A DNA stretch of 64,000 bases, taken from Ceratobasidium sp. AG-K. Its lineage: Eukaryota; Basidiomycota; Agaricomycetes; Cantharellales; Ceratobasidiaceae. Shown piece by piece: positions 17,628 to 26,722 of this stretch. Position 1 is the first letter of the stretch. Each line of letters opens with the position of its first letter. Below the pieces are notes generated by a model, which searched no databases, was not told the origin of the DNA, and worked only from the letters and a program-made list of their open reading frames with translations. A program made the position numbers and the translations under genes. The DNA lies in the NCBI GenBank assembly GCA_037039685.1, contig JAWNGF010000009.1:2232001-2296000 (forward strand). Reading direction: 5' to 3'.

Positions 17628-18302
17628 TCCCTGCATGTGTTTCTACCATTGGTTTCGCGTCCCTACACTATCGCTATGTATGCATCCTTCATTCTGTACA
17701 CTATTCAGTTCATAAACCACAGGATTTTTGCTAATGAGCTCTTTGTCCGAGGGTGTGTCGTTGATTCTGCTCGTGCCAAAAATGGTTCACCATTTCAAGC
17801 GCTGCATCCAACCGAGTCTAATTCGTATTATGCTAGTGATGTACCCCATTTGACTCTGTGTTGCGAGCAGGTGTCTACTAATTGTTTGATATCATGGAAT
17901 TACTTTGGAAGCAATCGACTGGGTGCCGGTCTAGAGAGCAGCTAGCACCATTCCCGAGCTAAATAATAAGGTTACCACGATCCTTTAGTGATAAAGATGC
18001 GCATTGTGAGAGTTATCTACTGCGCGGTTATTGCATTGTTGCAATCTACTCATTAGAATCAGGATCCAAGTCCGGATATTTGATGAACCGCAAGGCGTCG
18101 ATCAATTTCAAATGAATTTGGATGAGCAGACTAATTCGAATTCGAAGCCACCACCATGTCGATGTGCGCTTACTATCTGCCTCGTTCACTCATCCTGAGG
18201 CATCGGCACGCCAATCGATAGGTTGCGCATACAAAACCCACTGTAAGGCTAGATTTCTCACACCACACATCCCTACTACACACCCTCTACATATCTACAG
18301 CA
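17628..18302. other. Intergenic region, no gene recognised
   Basis: 3' flank of the demethylase gene and upstream region of the small paralogue at 18303. The sequence just before the start codon is C/T/A-rich, as in fungal 5' UTRs. No motif stood out. Confidence 0.45.
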
Positions 18303-18896
18303 ATGTCTCAAATTCAAGCAGACCTCGCTGAAATTGAGAAGCGGGTCACGGAGCGAAACGAGGCAATCAAGCACAACGATTCTGATGGCGAGGAGCGCGC
18401 TGATCAGCGTATCATTCAAGGGCTCCACGATGCTGCCAACTCCTGTCCCGCAAACGCCCTTGAGGCGAAAAGGGGCCTACTGACGGCTGCCAATCAATAC
18501 CAAAGCAATACCCGTGCCGGTCGTGACCACATTCTAGTCACTGTCATCCAGAACGTTCTCCTAGTCAAGAATCTTACGATGATCCTGGTCGGAGCGGGAA
18601 CGCTCACGCTCTCGGCTCTCGCCACCCCAGGCGTGGCACTCCTTCCAGACGGAACGGCCATTAGCGGGCAGCAAGTCGACAATGGCGATGGAACGTCACA
18701 GGTCATTTACGATAGTAACAACAATGGTTTGGTGGACTCTCAGTATATGGTTGACACCCAAACTGGGGTGGCGACTACGTCCCAACCTGAATCTTTTGGA
18801 TTCGGCGACTTTATAGGCACAATTTTTGACCTCCTTAATCAGTCAGTAGATATACACAACTTTTCTAGAGAGAAATTGCTGACATACTGGCGTTAG
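18303..18896 (+). CDS. Small protein of unknown family, paralogue 1, with EF-hand-like acidic loop
   Basis: 197 aa, one exon, starting MSQIQADLAEIEKRVTERNE. I do not recognise the family. The N terminus (residues 1-25) looks helical and amphipathic. Residues 88-113 are hydrophobic and glycine/alanine-rich (LTMILVGAGTLTLSALATPG) and might enter a membrane or pack in a core. Residues 137-145, DSNNNGLVD, fit the D-x-[DN]-x-[DN]-G-x-x-D calcium loop used by EF-hands, dockerins and thrombospondin type 3 repeats. The C-terminal 30 residues have no counterpart in the paralogue downstream. The same order of helix, LPDGT-type turn and acidic loop in the gene at 20352 shows the two are duplicates. No secretion signal seen. 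Confidence 0.65.
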   Translation: MSQIQADLAEIEKRVTERNEAIKHNDSDGEERADQRIIQGLHDAANSCPANALEAKRGLLTAANQYQSNTRAGRDHILVTVIQNVLLVKNLTMILVGAGTLTLSALATPGVALLPDGTAISGQQVDNGDGTSQVIYDSNNNGLVDSQYMVDTQTGVATTSQPESFGFGDFIGTIFDLLNQSVDIHNFSREKLLTYWR

Positions 18897-20351
18897 AGTT
18901 TGAATGGTTGGATCTGTTTCTCCTTCGGCATCCCACTCCATAGTAGTTTACTAGTTATTGATATTGATATACCCCTGTGTATGATTGACACTTCCCCGCT
19001 CTAATGTCCCTTTTGTTATCTTCGCACTTACGGTTCCATTACTTGTCACTCTGTGCCTTTTGATTTTACGTTTACTTGTTTAAGATAGAAGCTCGTAGGG
19101 GACCAAGCCCGTCATAATATTAAGTTCAATACATGAACAACTACTCGCTTTATTCACCCAGAATTACATTAGCCCGCGCACGCATGCATCTACATAGATT
19201 TAGTTGTGGGCAATATTTGGTTCCTTGCTCCGCACTGATTACGGCTACACATGGTAAAAACCATCATGCCTAGTACGCCGCACTACACGCGTAGACAACT
19301 GTCAGCGGTCGGTGATAACGGAGATGAAGTCTATAAATATTGCACTCTATTATTCGGGGCAGGCTCGGACAAGCCTAAGCGATGCGGGCCTAGATGCTAC
19401 AGCTCCTATATTTGCCGAATTGAGTACGTTTCTGATCTTGTCTCCCAGATTCTGGCATTTCTGTGGCTATCCTTCAACGCAGTCCGACCATTAGTTGGTT
19501 AACATACTCGAGAACTTGAATGTGTCCCTGATTCTGGAATTTCGACGCATCAGTCACAGCGTCAATCGATTCAGGCTCCAAGCTGGATTGCTTGGGCCGC
19601 TTGGGCAAGAATGGTACTATTTGAAGCGCTGAAGTCGCCATACGGCCCTGCTCATCTTGGAGTTGAGTTGTAGTTGACTATTATGTTGAATTCGTAGGTC
19701 CGCCAGGTCGAATCGCTATGCTCATAATCTACCATATTAGCAGCAGGCTTCGATCACGCGTATGTCTAGAGCTGTGAGGACCGGGGCTATCCACCTTTCT
19801 GAGCCGAGCGTCCAGACCCGGAGGTTTGGTGAGCAGGCACGCGGACACTGCACTGATCCCGTTAGCTCAACCCACTCGGGCTATCTCAGTGATGTGACCT
19901 AGTTGTTCATGTGTTGTTGCCGTGCATATATGCACACCTTGTTTCTCGTCTTTAGGTTCTACTACATTATTGGACCACCAGAAACCCTCCTGGTGATTGA
20001 TTGATGACTTTACCTTTGGTCTGAATATATGTTTTCTGTCTCTGCATTCATCGGTGGGCTGTTAGCCGCCACCGGCTACACTGAGTCCTGTGGCTTTTGT
20101 AAGCCAGATTTACCGGCGTACCGCTGCCCCTTTTGCACAATTTCCAACCACTTGTCTGAGCATGCTCGTGAGAAGCCGCAACTTTGAGCTCCGGATAGAT
20201 GTACACACGGGGGATCATATAGTTGGTTCATCATTTCGGAGTTAGCCGAGTGTCGGAAAGTATTATATATAATGGGCTTGGCTGGGCGACCCAGCAGCAT
20301 ACAACGATCAACCCCCTCTCTTCCTCAAACCTCGCTCCACTATCGCTAAAC
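18897..20351. other. Intergenic region between the two small paralogues; TATA box near its right end
   Basis: No gene recognised in about 1.45 kb. A clear TATA-like stretch (TATTATATAT, 20261-20270) lies about 82-91 bp before the ATG of the second paralogue and is followed by a C/T-rich 5' UTR-like segment (about 20306-20351). Confidence 0.5.
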
Positions 20352-20876
20352 ATGTCGCGACTAGTAGCTGAGCTTACTGCTATCGAAAAGCGCCTCCGCG
20401 AACACAACGAGGCCGTCCAACGCAGGAACGCTGGGGGTGAAGAACCAGCCAGAAACCTTATCGTTTCCGCCGAGCCATCCCCACCCAATACTCATGATGT
20501 TCCTCCTGCTCAAGCCACTCCCACCGAGACTATTCCCGCCCAGCCCTCGAATTCTATCCGTGTCCGGCGGCGCGATCGTGTTTTCAACGCTCTCAAGGAA
20601 TCTTCAGAGTTCTATGAGATAACAATGAAGCTACAGGAGGTGGCAAAGTTTGCACTCGACGTCGTGACCGACGAGGGTACAGCAACCCTTGCAGACGGAA
20701 CAAAGGCCACTGGGGATCTGGTCGACCTGAACGGCGACGACGGAACTTCAGAGCTTGTCTGTGACACTGATGATGATGGTAAAATGGACGCCATCTATAC
20801 GATCGACGGTGATACTATGGAGGAAGTCACTACCCCTGACGATGGGAACACAGAAGGAATCTTAGATTTCTTTTAG
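20352..20876 (+). CDS. Small protein of unknown family, paralogue 2, with EF-hand-like acidic loop
   Basis: 174 aa, one exon, starting MSRLVAELTAIEKRLREHNE, matching the N terminus of the protein at 18303 (shared L-x-x-IEKR-x-x-E-x-NEA). An open frame extends 43 codons further upstream, but the paralogue alignment and the TATA box at 20261 support this start. Residues 40-70 are proline/threonine-rich. Residues 113-119 (LADGTKA) match the paralogue's LPDGTAI. Residues 138-146, DTDDDGKMD, are a perfect D-x-D-x-D-G-x-x-D loop, and further acidic residues follow (IDGDTMEE). It lacks the paralogue's C-terminal extension. Strongly acidic C-terminal half. Function unknown. Confidence 0.7.
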   Translation: MSRLVAELTAIEKRLREHNEAVQRRNAGGEEPARNLIVSAEPSPPNTHDVPPAQATPTETIPAQPSNSIRVRRRDRVFNALKESSEFYEITMKLQEVAKFALDVVTDEGTATLADGTKATGDLVDLNGDDGTSELVCDTDDDGKMDAIYTIDGDTMEEVTTPDDGNTEGILDFF

Positions 20877-21940
20877 GGATTTCTTTAACGGTAAGTAACT
20901 ATATGTTACCCTTGAAACATGTCTTGATAATGTATGAAAGCAGATCTCAAAGGTTTCGATTCGTTTTCATTTCTATTTTAGGGCAATAGGAATTGATTAA
21001 CTGGTTGTTTGCGATGTATTCTTTGCGTATTGTATATATCTGTCAAGTGCCTTTTATAACATGTCTTATGCTGAGATATAAGTTTGCATAAGTCAATTCA
21101 TCAGATACGGGAATGGTCAATCCAGACAACTCATGATTGATTCACAAGCACTCATCGATTCTGGCAAGCTAGGAGCATAGGGAAACCTCTACCCTAACCA
21201 GTACGCAGTAAAAAGGAAAATTTCTCCGAAGTGCTCCGAAGCGCTCCAAAGCATAAGGAGCTGGGATCCCAAGCCCCTCTTTACCAAGCGCTCCCGAGAT
21301 GTGGCGAATCCCTGCGAGCACACAAGGAGGAGAGGCGTTTGATCGGGAGCACAAGGAGACGTGGCATTTGATGGAGCAGCAAGAGATGTGGCACTCGGGT
21401 TGGGACTGGCTCTCAATGGGTATATTGTAGTTGATTATGCAATTATTATTCTGTATTTTGTATTGATATGCTACAATCTACCCGTACAGTCTACAAACAC
21501 GTGTCTCAGTCAACCGGGTTACCTGGACCCGGTGATCATCGACGCGCCGTGAACGACTGGTAGTCAATGGTCAACGCGTCGCTTGCGACCAGCGGTGGGT
21601 AACCCTGGACTTGATGATCATCGGGAGACCGTTGGGTAAGCTGTTTACTCGAATTCTGGTCATAGATACAACCTATATGTGTCTCCCTCCCGTTTTTATA
21701 GCGGATGTAATTGCATATTCATCTATTTGTGTGACAATACAAGGCATTGGAGTCAATGTGGGACTGATCACCGTGTCGATCACGACGTGTCACTGATGTA
21801 TGGTGGTACAGGTTGGAGATATGAGTGGTTCAGTATAGACCTCATAAAGGCACCTTTTGTCCTGAAATACATCTAAACAACTTGCTAGCTATCTGAATGT
21901 CTTTGTAGTAAGGCTGACATCAGCAAAAAGGGGCTGGCTG
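20877..21940. other. Intergenic region, no gene recognised; boundary of gene space and retrotransposons
   Basis: No coding region or clear repeat identified. A short direct repetition (CCGAAGTGCT then CCGAAGCGCT) occurs near 21227-21250. The A0 LTR remnant begins abruptly at about 21941, so the original left end of that element has been deleted or replaced here. Confidence 0.4.
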
Positions 21941-22092
21941 AGGTCAAGCCGGTTAACAACAAGGCTTGACCTCCTCTCCACTAGGACTTGTTCAATCAAA
22001 TCCTCTTTACTATCACTACTCCTTGGGTTCTAAGACTTGTCTAAGTTGAACCCCTTAACCTTTTATATACCTAATTGACCCAAGTTGGGACA
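21941..22092 (+). repeat. Family-A LTR remnant (3' part of the 5' LTR of A0)
   Basis: Matches the last 150 or so bases of the 415-bp family-A LTR, ending in GACCCAAGTTGGGACA. The mRNA-start segment AAGGCTTGACCT and the matching PBS (AGGTCAAGCCTT) just after the LTR are both present. Confidence 0.85.
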
Positions 22093-22582
22093 TCAGGTCA
22101 AGCCTTTTTAAGCATCAGCCTTAAGCTCCTGCTCTTCCACCAAGTAGATAGAATGTACACGGGAAAACAGGCATAGTACAATGGACAATGAGCTATACTT
22201 GATATAGACTGGTAGTCCCACGTTGCTATACGCCGTCAGTGAACCCAATTGTTATCCTCTTTTGGGTCATAGCAGCTTTAGTCAGCTAAATACACCCTTA
22301 CTCTGTCATACACTGTTGCTATCACGCCCGCCCAAGGCTGTTGATAACTGATAAGATCAGATAAGGAGTATATAAAGCAAAAGCTTAGCGTCTAGCACCC
22401 TTCACATCCAAATCAACATATTGAGGAAGCCAGACCCTCTCAAGCCAACCTGGAAAGTGGTCGGAGCACCACCCAAGTTAATACTCACATCCATCAAAAA
22501 AAAAAAACCCACATCAAGTTGTTGTTTCCATCAGTATGCACTAAAAAAGGATTAATTAGTAACTAACTAATTAACCTTAAAA

Positions 22583-23197
22583 GTGTTCCCCGCATTTTTT
22601 AGCCTCTGCAAAGCAGTATTTAGACTAAAAGACTTTGTACTTGATCTAGACACCAAAGTTGACAAATCAAACAGTTGAATTGAAGTACTAGAAGAAGATC
22701 AAGTTGAACAAGCAGAGGAGCTAAGGGTTGAGTGTATAAGAAATGACAAAAACCACAACCAACTCAAAGCCAATTATCAAACACTCCACTCAAGGCTTGA
22801 GTTCATCAAAATCAGCATTGACAACACAAACAAGCAACAAGCCAATCAAGATTGTGTCCAAAGCATAAACCTAGCTGACACCAACATTGAAGTTGAGCGC
22901 CTACAAGAGCAAACCCGTGTCCTGATCAAAAACTGCAACCAACTTATTAAAATCCAAGAAAAACATACTCAAAAGGTCAAAAACCTCATCAACAACAACA
23001 AACGTCAGTGGCGCACCATCAAGACCCTTAAAGACAAAATCAAGAGCAGATACTGCCCTCTTGCAGCAGAAGTGCATATTCCTATTAACCAGGATTACCG
23101 CCTTCTAAATCACCTTAATACCATTGCACCCAACCCTTTTCAGTGGGACCAAGACCTTGACTCACACAGGAACAACACAGGGAACAGCTTAGACTAG
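22583..23197 (+). pseudogene. A0 decayed ORF0a (coiled-coil leader ORF)
   Basis: Same 615-nt length as the intact versions at 32450-33064 and 62339-62953, but with in-frame stops (for example TGA where A1 reads TCGAATT, Ser-Arg-Ile) and scattered CG to TG/CA changes. A remnant of ORF0b follows to about 23395. Confidence 0.75.
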
Positions 23198-23418
23198 AAT
23201 CCCTATCACTCTTCATTGAAGATGTTCATTGTAACTACATATACAAACAGTACAACAAACTAGGAGTGATCAACACATTGTTTCTGGAAGACAAAAATCT
23301 TGAATTGGTGTTTTTGAGAAGTCTGTGAGTCATTAAAGATAGAAGAGTTTGCAGAAGGATTTGCAATATTTTGTATGGTCTTGGCTCCCAATAAATCCAC
23401 ACTTTTCCCTGCTCCAAT

Positions 23419-24232
23419 ATGTCAAGAGCCCCATCACCAAGTCAAGGGGGATTTACCCAAATTTTGGCAACATCTGGACCTGATGTGGTTGCACACGCAA
23501 TCAATGCCTTAATAGACAAAGTGCAAAAAATTAATGGTCACATCAATGCCTTAAATGGCATCACTTCTACCCTAGAACAGGGAATCAACAATAACGTTGC
23601 AGACATCATTGCAATTCAGAATCAAACTGCACAAATCACACTCCTTCACCAATTAATGAATGCAGTGTCTCAGTCACTTGCAAACCTGGGAGCAACACCC
23701 TCCACCACTGCGTCAACAACCACTCCAGGATACAAACTCAATATGCACCCCCCAGAAGAATTCTCCAGAGATATGGATAAATTTGACGAGTTTAAATTGC
23801 AATGCACTTTGTACATAAACCACACATCCCCACAAGCAACCACAGAACAGAAAATTACGTACATCATGGGTTACTGCAAAGGACCTGCCTGCGTATAGAT
23901 GCAACCAGGAATCAATGTGGACACAGCACAAAGGGGAGCAACAAATTGGCTACATGACATAGACAAATTCTGGAATGAAATGCAAGCCAGGTTTGGTGAC
24001 ATTCACAAGATCGATTGCTTCAGGCAACTCTACAAGTGACTGATCCAAAAGAATTTGGTCCAAGACTATCTACAAGACTTTATTACTTATTCATTGGTAC
24101 TTGGATACACTGACCAAGTACTCCGTGATGATTTCTACAATGGTCTCAAAGATGAAATCAAGATGGCCATGGTATTGCAGAACTTTAAACCCCATGAAGC
24201 AACAAGAACCTTCAACCAAGCCTGCAAGAGGG
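23419..24232 (+). pseudogene. A0 decayed gag, N-terminal part
   Basis: Starts MSRAPSPSQGGFTQI like the intact gag of A5. Stops at 23896-23898 (TAG replacing a Trp codon) and 24038-24040 (TGA). Ends at the B1 insertion. The rest of this gag lies at 31281-31551 (with about 50 bp missing at the junction) and 38504-38720, where the zinc knuckle CFTCGGKGHSARVC is seen. Confidence 0.85.
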
Positions 24233-24701
24233 TGTTGTGAGCCAGCTCACTCCATTGGACTTGTCTTGTGCCTTGCCCTGTTTGTCCTCATGTCTGTCGT
24301 CCTGCTTGTATGTTGTTTGTTGTTTCCTGTGCTGCGTTGCCACGTCCTTGTGGTTATTCTGTTACATCGTGTAACGCGGCTGTGCTTTGTATGAGTCATG
24401 ACTGCCTGCGCAGCATGACTCACTTGGACACTCCTGACTGGCTTGCTTGTGTGACTTGTGTGGCTGCGTCCTGTATGACTCGGCCAGTTTCTGAATATAT
24501 ATAGAGGACCAACAAGCCTGGTAACCCCAGCTTGTTTTGTCTTGTCAAAACATCCCCTTCAAGTGACACTTAGAACCACCCCTACCCTTTAGAGCCTACA
24601 GACACTTAAGTGTGTTGCGGTTCAAGAGGTCACTTAGGTCTTAGTGCCGTCCACTCTCCCTTGCTGCTTGTTCCATAGCCACCAAGAAGTAGCTTACAAC
24701 A
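24233..24701 (+). repeat. Family-B LTR, 5' LTR of B1
   Basis: 469 bp, TGTTGTGAGCC to TTACAACA. Holds bZIP-type sites TGAGTCA (24392-24398) and TGACTCA (24416-24422), a GTTACA-TGTAAC palindrome at about 24361, a TATA box (ATATATATAG, about 24494-24503), and the predicted mRNA start AGCTTGTTTTGT (24529-24540), complementary to the PBS at 24704-24715. Confidence 0.9.
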
Positions 24702-24703
24702 TT

Positions 24704-24715
24704 ACAAAACAAGCT
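24704..24715 (+). promoter_or_regulatory. B1 primer-binding site (self-primer type)
   Basis: ACAAAACAAGCT, two bases after the LTR end, is the exact complement of AGCTTGTTTTGT at 24529-24540 in the LTR, about 30 nt after the TATA box. This is the arrangement of Tf1/sushi self-priming chromoviruses; no tRNA is needed. Confidence 0.7.
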
Positions 24716-24723
24716 TAACAATC

Positions 24724-26706
24724 ATGTCCATTCAGGAAGACACAGGATCACGTCTTGCAACACCATTATCAATAAGGAGAGGACCAAGTAGAGCTTCAAG
24801 ACCTACAAGTTCCCTCAACAAGCAAGATATTGCACAAGCATGGGCCGGAGGACCAGCAAGGTCTTGCCCACAAAGCCAAGCCTCTATGCCTGGAACATTC
24901 AACGCTGAGAATGTTTCAGTCATACAAGAAGAACCTACCATTGTCACTAGAGAACCAGGCAATATTACCAACAACCCCACACCGGTCACAATTCCAATCC
25001 CTATCTCAAACACAACCCCAGGACCATCATGTCCACTATGGCCTATGGGATCCAGAAGACAATTTTTTTCCCCTCAACCTGAAGCTCACAGGGGTGTATC
25101 CCTTGTCCCTATCAGACCCCCTCCCACACCACACATTTCCCACACTCCTCAAGTACCCCAGATTGCGGGAACCATCACCAATGCTGGTCCGGTCCCAATG
25201 AACTCTCAGGCCGTGACACCAGTTAATCCAGCACCACCATATGTACCAGAAGGGTATTCCCAGCAACCAGCAGCAACAGAAGGCCAAGAAGTCCCTGGGA
25301 TTCCCACCTCAAGTTCTAGTTCCAGCAGTAGGACAGTGATTAGCAATCTTGACGACCTTGATGATCTTCACCTTGGAAGACACAATGCACTCTTAAGGAT
25401 TATTAATGGAATGAGGATAACAATCAATAGACAACTCAACGGGTTAGAACAATCCACTCAAGTGTTGGCCAACAACCAACAAATCTTCAACAATTCCCTC
25501 AACAACCTACAAGGGACCCTGACAGATATTCTTACCGCCGCACAAAACAGCAAACATAATAGTTTCCTGGTCGGGCAAGACGTAATCTGCCTCAGAAACA
25601 AAGTCACAAACACACAAGGACTGGTAAACAATGTACAGGAAGACCTTAACACCACAAGGCAGGCACAGTTAGCCTGGAATGAAGCAGTCACCCAAGGACT
25701 AGAAGGACTAAGGGAAGACAGAAGGATTGCATTCAGACAAATTAACACCATGCAAGAGACAATCAACAACATGTGCGAACAGATGGATGAAGCATCCCTA
25801 CATGCCATATCTCCTCCCCACCCCAAAGCAGAGTCTACCAGGCTCGACAAATTGGAACAAAGGCCACGTCAGCTCTCTGAAAACCCTGACAACAGAAGGG
25901 AAAACAGGTGTCCAAAAGTAACTAGACCAGAAGCTTTTGACAGGAAGAAAGGAGAAGGAGCAGAAATGTTCATCACCCAAATGGAAAGCTACTTTGTCAG
26001 GTTGGGCGACCAATACAGCTTGGGACAAGAACAAATTAGAGAAGCACTTGCCAACTTCAAATCAGATAACAGATCCGCTACACATTGGGCACAAGTGCTA
26101 CTCCAATCCATGAACAATGGAGTACCTGACCCAAACCTAACGTCATGGGAAACATTCAAGTTGCACTTCATGGAACAATTCAGCGACCCTAACAAGAAGG
26201 CTAAGGCGGAAGCCAATATCCAAAAAAGCAAACAAGTCAACTCAGTAGCAAATTATGCAATGGAATTCCGCTTCCACATGATCAACGTCAACTGGGGAGA
26301 AGAAGCTCTTATCAACCAATTCAAGGAGGGACTCAAGCTGGAAATCAAAACAGAATTGGCATGATTTGAACTTTCCCTTATCAACAAAGATGGAACTGAA
26401 AGGCATCTCAACCTTAACCAATGGATCACTCTTGCAATCTCCATTGACCAGAAATCACAACAGATCAAAGCATCCACCAGAAAGAAGACACCCCAAGCAA
26501 CCACCACCAGGCAAGCCTCTACAAAACGGCTTCCAGACAAAGTATACAAGGCAAGAATAGCATCAAACCAATGTCTGAAATGCAGTCAAGAGGGTCACCG
26601 GTTGCTCAAATGCTTGTCCAAGGAATGGATAACAACTGAGCCCAGCATAAAGGAAAGAGAAGCCACAATCATAGAGGACTTGGGAAAAGAAGCAGTCTCC
26701 CTCTAA
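24724..26706 (+). pseudogene. B1 gag with one internal TGA
   Basis: Starts MSIQEDTGSRLATPLSIRRG. Order: proline/serine-rich N-terminal half, coiled-coil centre (about 25340-25780), capsid-like Retrotrans_gag region (AEMFITQMESYFVRLGDQ to QFKEGLKLEIKTELA), then after an in-frame TGA at 26362-26364 a nucleocapsid part with zinc knuckle CLKCSQEGHRLLKC (CX2CX4HX4C). The stop is at an expected CGA arginine codon (A-R-F-E-L). gag ends at TAA 26704-26706. Frameshift heptamer at 26682-26688. Confidence 0.9.
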
Positions 26707-26722
26707 CTGTGTGTGGAGAGAC
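26682..26722 (+). other. Predicted -1 ribosomal frameshift site of B1 (gag to pol)
   Basis: Heptamer G GGA AAA (26682-26688) is in the gag zero frame, six bases before a stem GTCTCCC (26695-26701) that pairs with GGAGAGAC (26715-26722, one bulged A). pol is in the -1 frame and open from here. B3 has the same heptamer (56322-56328) and stem. Confidence 0.6.

Larger units (their letters stand above)
21941..24232 (+). mobile_element. A0, oldest family-A chromovirus copy, left segment
   Basis: Remnant of a Ty3/gypsy element later split by B1, A1 and B2. It starts inside the 5' LTR (21941-22092, only the R/U5 end kept), then has the self-primer-type binding site, the leader, decayed ORF0a and ORF0b, and gag up to 24232. 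It resumes at 31281-31551 and 38499-39388. Most CpG sites present in the younger copy A1 are TG or CA here (for example the three GTCGA sites of 32525-32575 correspond to GTTGA in 22651-22720). Confidence 0.88.

Noticed and set aside
19979..19999. Hairpin CACCAG...CTGGTG as a terminator
   Set aside because: Not tied to any gene end, and hairpin terminators are not expected in a nuclear genome.
24361..24375. GTTACA-TGTAAC palindrome in family-B LTRs as an insertion or recombination site
   Set aside because: Short and in a low-complexity region; present in all copies but with no further support for any role.
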